DNA of 33,248 bases from Planctomycetaceae bacterium (GTDB lineage: Bacteria > Planctomycetota > Planctomycetia > Planctomycetales > Planctomycetaceae), in assembly GCA_029259815.1 (NCBI GenBank), contig JAJDEJ010000120.1, positions 1 to 33,248 of the forward strand, written 5' to 3'. A program made the translations under genes and the position numbers. Below are positions 15,798-22,187 of the stretch, in pieces. The notes under the pieces were generated by a model, which did no database searches, was not told the origin of the DNA, and saw only the letters and a program-made list of their open reading frames with translations. The first letter of the stretch is position 1; the number at the start of each line of letters is the position of its first letter.

Positions 15798-18332
15798 ATG
15801 CGGTTCCCGTGGGTTGTTGTCACGACTTGGCTAGTCATCTTGGTGGCGGCACTGTCACTCGCGGCGGAGCCTGATCAGGCGGCAGTTGAGTTCTCGGCTG
15901 AGGATCTCCAGTTCTACACGAACTCCATCGAGCCCCTCCTGAAGGAGCATTGTTACAAGTGCCACGCGACCGGGAAGGTGAAGGGCGGGCTCCGCCTCAC
16001 ATCCCGGGAATTGCTCCTCGCAGGGGGTGAGAGCGGGCCTGCGGTCGACCTGGAAGACATCGATGCGAGCCTTTTGCTTCAAGCGGTCAATTACGAGGGG
16101 TACGAGATGCCCCCCAACGGCAAGTTGCCGGACGATCAGATCGCCCTGCTCCGCACATGGGTCGAGAAGGGGCTGCCCATGAACACGCTCATGGACAATG
16201 CCCCTGCCGATGACGAGGCCCTGCATTCCCCGGAAGTCAATGAGGAAACGAAGAGCCATTGGGCGTTCCAGCCTGTCGAACGCCCCTCCGTTCCACTTGT
16301 CCAGCAAGAAGCGTGGATTGCCAATCCGATCGACGCCTTCGTCCTCGCACGGCTGGAAGACTCCGGACTCGCTCCCGCACCGCCCGCTGACAAACAGACG
16401 ATCATCCGGCGAGTCACCTACGACTTGATTGGTCTGCCTCCCTCTCCCGAAGAGGTCGCCGCCTTTGTCGCGGACGAATCACCCGACGCTTACGAACACC
16501 TCGTCGACCGGTTGCTGGAGTCGCCACATTATGGAGAGCATTGGGCTCGCTACTGGCTCGACCTCGTGAGGTATGCGGAGTCGAACAGCTTCGAGCGGGA
16601 TAACCCCAAACCCTTTGTCTGGCGATACCGTGATTACGTCATCCGATCACTGAATGATGACAAGCCGTACGATCAATTTGTTCTCGAACAGTTGGCCGGC
16701 GACGAACTCAACGAAGTGACACCCGACTCGTTGATCGCCACAGGCTATTACCGATTGGGGCTGTGGGACGATGAACCGGCCGATCCGTTGTTGGCCTTTT
16801 ACGACGGTCTGGACGACATCGCGGCTACGACATCTCAGGCAATGCTCGGATTGACGCTCAACTGTGCCCGTTGTCATGAGCACAAACTGGATCCGATTCC
16901 CCATGAGGACTACTACCGCTTCATCGCCTTCTTCCGCAACATTCGACACTACGGCGTCCGAGCCGATGCGACGGTTTACGAGGCTTCGATTCGTGACGTG
17001 GACCTCCCTGACGAGCGCGAACAGCGTGCGAATGTCGTCGCCGACTGGGAGCAACAGCTCCAGGAGATCAAAACAACCATGGGAGGCATTGAAGCCGAAG
17101 CGCTCCCACACCTCGAAGGAGGCGAGAAGGACGATTTCCAGGACCAAAGCTCGCGGTATGACATCCTTAAACGGCGAGCAGGCGAGATCATCAGCCAGGA
17201 TCAGTTTGAAACTTACAAGAGGCTCCGCAAACTCCGGGAGAAGCTGGAAAAGAATCCTCCGGGCAGACAGGCGAAGGTGCTGGCTATCAAGGAGCAGGGA
17301 CCGGAGGCACCGCCGACTCACGTGTTGATCCGCGGCAATCCTCATATCGAGGGAGCTGAGATCAGTCCGGGGTTTCCGTCGGTCCTCTCTCCACCCGATC
17401 CGATCATTCAACCACCCCCGCACGGCGAAAGCAGCGGAAGGCGGCGGGCACTCGCTGCGTGGATCGCATCGCCAGAGAACCCGCTGACTGCACGCGTGAT
17501 GGTCAATCGCATCTGGCAGTGGCACTTTGGGCGGGGCCTCGTGCGGACACCCAACAACTTCGGACTGACGGGGACGCAGCCGACTCATCCGGAATTGCTC
17601 GACTGGCTCGCCGCCGAGTTTGTTGACAAAGGTTGGAGCCTGAAGTCCATGCACCGGTTGATCCTGATGTCGAACACGTACCGCATGGCATCAACAGCTG
17701 CCGATCAAGCTGCCGAGGATCAGGGACAACAAATCGATCCATCAAACGATCTCTTGTGGCGGTTTGACATGCGACGTCTGCGGGCAGAAGAGGTCCGAGA
17801 CAGCATTCTGGCCACGATTGGCACTTTGAATCGAAAAAAGATGTTCGGTCCGAGTATCTATCCAGTCATCCCCGACGAAGTCCTCGCTGGGCAGTCACGA
17901 CCGGGGGAAAACTGGGGCAAGTCGTCAGACGAAGATGTCCGCCGCAGAAGCATCTACATTCACATCAAGCGATCATTGGCGGTCCCCATTCTGGCAGCGT
18001 TCGATGTGGCGAACACCGAATCCACCTGTCCCGCCCGCTTCGCCACGACTCAACCCACTCAGGCATTGGGAATGCTCAACAGTGCATTCATCAACAAGCA
18101 AGCCGAGACATTCGCCAACGAGCTTCGCAAACAGGTTGGCGATGACCGACCGGCTCAGGTTCGACTGGCCCTCCAAAGGGTCACACAGCGTGATCCGACC
18201 AAGATCGAGGTGACCCGTGGCCTGGATCTCATGTCATCTCTGCAAGAAGAGCACGGCATGTCTTGCGATGAGTCCTTGCGATTCTTCTGCCTGACAGCCC
18301 TCAATCTCAACGAATTTCTGTACATTGACTGA
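15798..18332 (+). CDS. Planctomycete cytochrome c / DUF1549 / DUF1553 secreted protein
   Basis: The 844-aa protein starts with a signal peptide (VVVTTWLVILVAALSLAAE). Residues 45-110 are a planctomycete-type cytochrome c domain with heme motif C52-Y-K-C55-H56. A DUF1549 region follows at about 170-380, with a second CxxCH at C356/C359/H360 in CARCHEHKLDP. The C-terminal half is DUF1553 (LTARVMVNRIWQWHFGRGLVRTPNNFG to the end). This architecture is a hallmark of Planctomycetota and is often paired with a DUF1501 sulfatase-like gene; no such partner is present here. Function is unproven; exported redox or polysaccharide breakdown roles have been suggested. GAGG lies eleven bases before the start. 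Confidence 0.92.
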   Translation: MRFPWVVVTTWLVILVAALSLAAEPDQAAVEFSAEDLQFYTNSIEPLLKEHCYKCHATGKVKGGLRLTSRELLLAGGESGPAVDLEDIDASLLLQAVNYEGYEMPPNGKLPDDQIALLRTWVEKGLPMNTLMDNAPADDEALHSPEVNEETKSHWAFQPVERPSVPLVQQEAWIANPIDAFVLARLEDSGLAPAPPADKQTIIRRVTYDLIGLPPSPEEVAAFVADESPDAYEHLVDRLLESPHYGEHWARYWLDLVRYAESNSFERDNPKPFVWRYRDYVIRSLNDDKPYDQFVLEQLAGDELNEVTPDSLIATGYYRLGLWDDEPADPLLAFYDGLDDIAATTSQAMLGLTLNCARCHEHKLDPIPHEDYYRFIAFFRNIRHYGVRADATVYEASIRDVDLPDEREQRANVVADWEQQLQEIKTTMGGIEAEALPHLEGGEKDDFQDQSSRYDILKRRAGEIISQDQFETYKRLRKLREKLEKNPPGRQAKVLAIKEQGPEAPPTHVLIRGNPHIEGAEISPGFPSVLSPPDPIIQPPPHGESSGRRRALAAWIASPENPLTARVMVNRIWQWHFGRGLVRTPNNFGLTGTQPTHPELLDWLAAEFVDKGWSLKSMHRLILMSNTYRMASTAADQAAEDQGQQIDPSNDLLWRFDMRRLRAEEVRDSILATIGTLNRKKMFGPSIYPVIPDEVLAGQSRPGENWGKSSDEDVRRRSIYIHIKRSLAVPILAAFDVANTESTCPARFATTQPTQALGMLNSAFINKQAETFANELRKQVGDDRPAQVRLALQRVTQRDPTKIEVTRGLDLMSSLQEEHGMSCDESLRFFCLTALNLNEFLYID

Positions 18333-18385
18333 CCGGGCGCCGAACAGAGAAATACGAGATTTGTCTCTACCGGCTTGCTGATGCT

Positions 18386-18536
18386 GGGAGGGCGAGGCTC
18401 CTGCCGAGCCGTGGCGTGATCAACGGCGGACATCAATCAATGAACGCACATTGCGGGAACAAGCCCCCGCAGGTTCATTCTCTGGTTGTCCCAGACGCAC
18501 ACACACGTCGCGGCTCAGCGGGAGCTTCGCCCTCCC
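18386..18536. repeat. Long imperfect inverted repeat between genes
   Basis: GGGAGGGCGAGGCTCC at 18386-18401, continuing to 18411, is the reverse complement of 18511-18536 at 23 of 26 positions. The arms enclose 99 bases. Similar GAGGCTCC/GCCGAGCC words are common as dispersed repeats in planctomycete genomes, which makes this a likely copy of such a family. No T-run follows either arm. Confidence 0.7.
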
Positions 18537-18582
18537 TGACGACACCCACTTTTGAATCTCGCGTCTGAAAGGAGCATGGCAA

Positions 18583-19485
18583 ATGGAAATCGTGGGGCTA
18601 GGAGTGACCGTCGTCGACCTGATGGCGGTGGTCGAGGACTTTCCGCAAATCGACTCCAAACAAGACGTGCAGCGGTCACTGATCCAGGTCGGTGGACCGG
18701 TGCCGACAGCCCTCGCCCTGCTCACCCGCTTCGGTTGGACCTGCCGACTGATCAGTGCCTGGGGAGACGATCCTCTCGGTCGGGTCATCGAAGCCAACCT
18801 TGATGTGACGGGCATCTCTTACTCTTCCCACTGCCGCCAACCGAACACATCGACCGGTTTCTCTCAAATCTGGGTTGAGCAGAAGAATGGGCGACGAACA
18901 ACGGTCACTCAGCGACCGCAATTCGACAGCCTGCTGACAAGTGCTGACATGGCAGAGCAACTTCGCGGATGTCAGGTCCTGCATCTCGACGGGTGGCCGA
19001 CGAATGAAGCGCTCGCGGCCGCTCGGACTGTCAAAGTTGGTGGTGGACGTGTGTGTGTGGACACGGGCTCGCCAAAGCCGGGCATTGGCGAGCTGTTGTC
19101 GCTTGCCGATTTTGTGAATGCTCCGCGTCGATTCGTGGAGGAATATCTCCAGGAGTCAGATCTCGAACGTGGCGCATCAGCGATCGCCGCGCTAGGCCCG
19201 TCAATCGTAACGGTCACTGACGGCGAACACGGGGCATGGCTGTCGACAAACGGCACGACCATTCACCAGCCGGCAATCAAGCAGGCGCCCATCGTCGACA
19301 CGAATGGAGCAGGTGATGTTTTCACTGCTGGGATGATGCATGCCGTGCTTTCGGGTTGGTCACCGCATCTGTCTTTGTCCTTCGCGGTCACCGCAGCGGG
19401 GATGAAGTGCACCCGTCTCGGCAACCGTGACGCCTTGCCAACCTTGGAGATGGTGGGGCGATCTGTCAATTTGCCAAAATCTTAG
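18583..19485 (+). CDS. PfkB-family carbohydrate kinase
   Basis: The 300-aa enzyme belongs to the ribokinase/PfkB group, which phosphorylates sugars or nucleosides with ATP. It has the N-terminal GxGVTVVDLMAVV strand, the substrate-binding GGPVPTALALLTRFG helix near residue 37, and the C-terminal signature DTNGAGDVFTAG starting at D239, with the catalytic aspartate D245. Length is typical. GGAG lies nine bases upstream of the ATG. Specific substrate cannot be told: ribokinase, fructokinase and 2-keto-3-deoxygluconate kinase share these motifs. Confidence 0.88.
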   Translation: MEIVGLGVTVVDLMAVVEDFPQIDSKQDVQRSLIQVGGPVPTALALLTRFGWTCRLISAWGDDPLGRVIEANLDVTGISYSSHCRQPNTSTGFSQIWVEQKNGRRTTVTQRPQFDSLLTSADMAEQLRGCQVLHLDGWPTNEALAAARTVKVGGGRVCVDTGSPKPGIGELLSLADFVNAPRRFVEEYLQESDLERGASAIAALGPSIVTVTDGEHGAWLSTNGTTIHQPAIKQAPIVDTNGAGDVFTAGMMHAVLSGWSPHLSLSFAVTAAGMKCTRLGNRDALPTLEMVGRSVNLPKS

Positions 19486-19622
19486 AAAATCTCCACTCAG
19501 CGTTCCCGATCTTGACCTAGTGTTGAATTGAGATGTTCTGAGCAGCGCCCCGTCTCCCGGCGGCGTCGCCATGCCTCTCGCGGCAGCGATCCCCCGCTGT
19601 TCACCCGCATTGATCCGTTGAT

Positions 19623-19641
19623 GCCGGCTTGGAAGGCCGGC
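19623..19641. repeat. Short GCCGGC hairpin
   Basis: GCCGGC at 19623-19628 pairs with GCCGGC at 19636-19641 around TTGGAAG. It lies between the kinase and the first TadE-like gene. There is no T-run, so a terminator call is weak. Confidence 0.4.
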
Positions 19642-19715
19642 TGACGAGCGGTGCGAACCGTTGCAGGTCAAACATGACGTTCATGTCGGGCTGACAGTTG
19701 ACTGGGATTCAAGCC

Positions 19716-20198
19716 ATGTTTCGCCGAAAAACAGACTCTGCCTCTCGCTGCCCTCGCCGCAGTGGTGCGACCGTTGTGGAGATGGCGGTGGTGCTGCCGG
19801 TTTTTGGGATCTTCCTCGCCGGTCTCATGGAGACGGGCCACGCGTTTATGATCATGGACGTCTTGAATTCGTCCGCCAAGCAAGCCGCTCGCCTCGGGGC
19901 TCTGGAGGGGAAGACCTCTGCACAAGTCCTCACCCGTGCCCAGGAGAAGATCAGCGGAGCCGTCGATCCCACCGACGCGACCGTGCTCATCAAGGACGGA
20001 TCGGATTTCGACACACCGGGCTTCGACCCGACCGGACTCAACTATGCGAGCCTTCCTAACATCGAGGTCGCAGATGCTGAGGCCAGGCAATTATTCATTG
20101 TCCGCATCGAGGTGCCGTACAACGATGTGGCCATTCTGCCTCCCTTCTGGATCAAAGACATCACGCTCTCGGGCCAGGCGGTGATGAGACACGAATAG
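19716..20198 (+). CDS. TadE-like pseudopilin protein (first of two)
   Basis: The 160-aa protein has a basic N-terminus followed by the TadE signature RRSGATVVEMAVVLPVFGIFLAGLM at about residues 14-38, the single membrane helix with the conserved glutamate after VV. TadE-like proteins are minor pilins of the tight-adherence (Flp pilus) export system. The rest is a soluble periplasmic domain. A TTG at 19698 is in frame, but the ATG at 19716 is preferred. A second TadE-like gene follows after 59 bases, and the pair is probably one transcript. No prepilin peptidase, TadA ATPase or TadG gene is in the window. Confidence 0.82.
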   Translation: MFRRKTDSASRCPRRSGATVVEMAVVLPVFGIFLAGLMETGHAFMIMDVLNSSAKQAARLGALEGKTSAQVLTRAQEKISGAVDPTDATVLIKDGSDFDTPGFDPTGLNYASLPNIEVADAEARQLFIVRIEVPYNDVAILPPFWIKDITLSGQAVMRHE

Positions 20199-20257
20199 TC
20201 TCATCTCCACAAGCGTTCCAACTTCGACCTTTCATCTTCAGCTCAGCGAGTTTTGCC

Positions 20258-20752
20258 ATGCGTCGTTTCACAACCACCAACAACCGGACATCACCAGACC
20301 GACGTCGCGGAGCCGCGGTCGTTGAGTTCGCAATTATGGCCCCCGTCTTCCTGACGCTCACATTGGGCAGCGTCGAAGTCGGCTATGCTCTCAACGCCTC
20401 CAACACTCTGTACGGCGTACTCCGGGAGGGCGGACGTCTTGCCAGCCAGGACTGGAGCACGATGCTGGGACCTGGAGAAACAGCGAATGCTAAGGTCACA
20501 CAAGACCTCAAGAATATGCTCACGGCTGGTCGCATCCCTGGCAATCAGGTGACGATCGAGATCGTGCATGCAGACGGAGCCAACGCAGGCGATCCATTCG
20601 ATCTGGAAGATGAGAATAACTATCTGGAGATGTTCACCATTACGGCCTCCGTGCCGTTCGATCAAATCAGCCTGCTCCCCGGAGACTATCTGGGGGGACA
20701 AGATCTGCGGGCCTCCATCAGTTTTCGGATGGGTCGCAGCAATCTCGACTGA
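20258..20752 (+). CDS. TadE-like pseudopilin protein (second of two)
   Basis: The 164-aa protein has the same plan as its neighbour: a basic start, then RRRGAAVVEFAIMAPVFLTLTLG at about residues 15-37 with the conserved glutamate, then a periplasmic domain. The two proteins are paralogues with clearly different C-terminal parts, suggesting distinct minor pilin or adhesion roles. Tandem TadE genes are frequent in planctomycetes and often travel with a TadG-like protein, which is absent here. The mid-region EVGYALNASNTLYGVLREGGRLAS matches the helix found after the membrane segment in this family. Confidence 0.82.
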   Translation: MRRFTTTNNRTSPDRRRGAAVVEFAIMAPVFLTLTLGSVEVGYALNASNTLYGVLREGGRLASQDWSTMLGPGETANAKVTQDLKNMLTAGRIPGNQVTIEIVHADGANAGDPFDLEDENNYLEMFTITASVPFDQISLLPGDYLGGQDLRASISFRMGRSNLD

Positions 20753-20782
20753 CGCGTTAAACTTGAGAGTCGTTCAGTGGTC

Positions 20783-20809
20783 CGCCTGCTTGCAGCCTGC
20801 GAGCAGGCG
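20783..20809. repeat. CGCCTGCT/AGCAGGCG hairpin
   Basis: A perfect eight-base stem (20783-20790 with 20802-20809) around an 11-base loop, 30 bases after the TadE stop codon. It could help stop transcription together with the adjacent larger hairpin. Confidence 0.6.
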
Positions 20810-20813
20810 ACCT

Positions 20814-20873
20814 GATGTCGCAGTGGCCCCCGTCACATCTCGAAAGGGAAGTGACCGGGGCTGCTGCGACATC
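20814..20873 (+). terminator. Large hairpin, candidate terminator or REP-like unit
   Basis: Bases 20814-20836 (GATGTCGCAGTGGCCCCCG and on) pair with 20851-20873 at 20 of 23 positions around a 14-base loop. The right arm is followed by TTTCATT, a weak U-tract. It lies between convergent genes, where a bidirectional terminator is expected, but its length is more like a repeat element. Confidence 0.5.
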
Positions 20874-20955
20874 TTTCATTGACTGAGAACGAACAGCTGA
20901 TTGTGCAACTCACTGTGGAAAGATTTGCACGGTTCACAAGTTCTCATGTCTGGAG

Positions 20956-21095
20956 AGAACGCAGATGACGCGGAACAAGCGGAGTGCCACAGATGAACTG
21001 GTCGACATTGCGGCTGTTCGCCAGTTGGGGATGCTCCCGACAATTCTCGAATTCAACTCCGCGACAATCAGCCCCATCTGTGTCATCCGCGTTCT
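20956..21095. repeat. Second copy of the GATGACAC-type dispersed repeat, in inverted arms
   Basis: AGAACGCAGATGACGCGGA at 20956-20974 and TCTGTGTCATCCGCGTTCT at 21077-21095 are reverse complements at 16 of 19 positions. Both share GGATGACAC(A/G)GATG-like words with the internal repeat at 1037-1051, so the window holds two related loci. Confidence 0.55.
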
Positions 21096-21156
21096 ATTCA
21101 TTTGGTGCTACTCTGTCGCGCTGGGCGAACCAAGCAAACCGTCAAATCGACACGTC

Positions 21157-21585
21157 TCAAGCTTGCGGGCGCGTCTGATAGAACAGGGCCTTCTTCTCTC
21201 CCGGGAGTGTGAAGTCAAAACCACAGCCTTGGAAGAATTGATCCTCCGAGGTAATCACGATGACCTCGAACACGTTTTGCTCTTTCGCGACACTGAGACA
21301 CGCATCGACCAGGAGACGACCGATTCCCTGGCCTCGACAGGCATCGGACACAGCGAGACTCCGCAGCTCCGCCAGCTTCTTCGAGTAGATCTCCAGAGCC
21401 GCGAAACCGACGATCTGACCGTCGCGTTCCACCACGAACCCTGAGGGAAGCAAGTCCTCCAGTTCATCAGTCGTGCGTGGCAACAATCGGCCGGATTCGA
21501 CAAACGGCTGAATGAAAAACTCGATGCCAGACAGATCGTCCGCTGTCGCGCCACGCACAATGAATGACGGACTCTCTGTGGTCAT
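21157..21585 (-). CDS. GNAT acetyltransferase, ArgA-like (short N-acetylglutamate synthase type)
   Basis: The 142-aa protein is a single GNAT domain. The acetyl-CoA loop is RGQGIGRLL near residue 84. The sequence FIQPFVESGRLLPRTTDELEDLL followed by GFAALEIYSKKLAELRSLAV strongly resembles the acetyltransferase part of ArgA, so it may acetylate glutamate in arginine synthesis. No amino-acid kinase domain is attached, as in short-form enzymes. An in-frame TTG at 21594 is possible; the ATG at 21585 is favoured. It lies about 50 bases downstream of the GroES-like gene on the same strand and is likely co-transcribed. Confidence 0.78.
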   Translation of the reverse strand: MTTESPSFIVRGATADDLSGIEFFIQPFVESGRLLPRTTDELEDLLPSGFVVERDGQIVGFAALEIYSKKLAELRSLAVSDACRGQGIGRLLVDACLSVAKEQNVFEVIVITSEDQFFQGCGFDFTLPGEKKALFYQTRPQA

Positions 21586-21636
21586 GTCATGCAAATCAAG
21601 CTTGAGGGGACGACGGAAACATCTCTGGCCACCACG

Positions 21637-21990
21637 TCATTCCATCTCTTCGTCGAACTCCGCAGACACGTCATCATCCTGCCCGGCCGTTGCAGCCGCG
21701 GTCGATTTCCGGAACACGGCGACCACATCTTCAATCGGCACGACATACAGAAGATTGTCCGATTCAAAGTCCACGGGAATCGCCTGTTTGGGATGGAACA
21801 ACACCTTGTCATACTTGCGGACCGGGAACTCTTCGTCGTTCTCGACCTCAAGGCTGATCTCGACCACGCGGCCAGTGATCGTGGGAATCTCTGCCTGATC
21901 GGGCAGGACAATTCCTCCGCGAGTTGTCTGACGACTTTCGTCTTTCCGGATCAGAATGCGGGGTCCCAAAGGTTCAACAAAATCGTTCAT
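21637..21990 (-). CDS. groES: GroES-like co-chaperonin (Hsp10 paralogue)
   Basis: The 117-aa protein has the Hsp10 fold pattern: PLGPRILIRKDE at the start, the mobile-loop region SRQTTRGGIVLPDQA, and DKVLFHPKQAIPVDF with VVPIEDVVAVF closing the barrel. It has a short acidic tail (DDDVSAEFDEEME) that standard GroES lacks. GroES caps GroEL during protein folding. No groEL is next to it, and it is paired with an acetyltransferase, so this may be an extra copy. GGAG lies eight bases upstream of the ATG. A promoter with perfect TATAAT precedes it; no CIRCE heat-shock operator was seen. Confidence 0.87.
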   Translation of the reverse strand: MNDFVEPLGPRILIRKDESRQTTRGGIVLPDQAEIPTITGRVVEISLEVENDEEFPVRKYDKVLFHPKQAIPVDFESDNLLYVVPIEDVVAVFRKSTAAATAGQDDDVSAEFDEEME

Positions 21991-22072
21991 GATGTCGTCT
22001 CCATTCCGCCGCTCGGGGTGAGACGCGGCTTTGTGTCGTTGTGAGTCAAATCGTCGCTGTCACTTCAATAAC

Positions 22073-22101
22073 ATTATAGGCAGACAACCGATCGCTGACG
22101 A
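22073..22101 (-). promoter_or_regulatory. Sigma70-like promoter for the GroES-like gene
   Basis: On the minus strand, TCGTCA (22101-22096) and a perfect TATAAT (22078-22073) are 17 bases apart. The predicted start is near 22066, giving a leader of about 75 bases. Confidence 0.6.
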
Positions 22102-22187
22102 CCGGGGGATTGTTCCCACCGACATCCGATCGACGGATCCGTTTCACAAACCACGAACCATGAGGCTCTTGCGACGTTCTTGCCCAA

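Larger units (their letters stand above)
20753..21156. other. Convergent intergenic region of about 400 bases with repeats
   Basis: No gene is supported. Between the second TadE gene and the convergent acetyltransferase it contains hairpins at 20783-20809 and 20814-20873 and a dispersed-repeat copy at 20956-21095, each described separately. Confidence 0.75.

Noticed and set aside
16647-17654. Open frame of 335 aa on the minus strand
   Set aside because: It is antisense to the cytochrome/DUF1549/DUF1553 gene, with no recognisable domain.
20965-21444. Open frame of 159 aa on the plus strand
   Set aside because: It overlaps a repeat and is antisense to the GNAT gene, which has clear motifs.
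21991-22072. Possible CIRCE heat-shock operator before the GroES-like gene
   Set aside because: No TTAGCACTC-N9-GAGTGCTAA or close variant is present.
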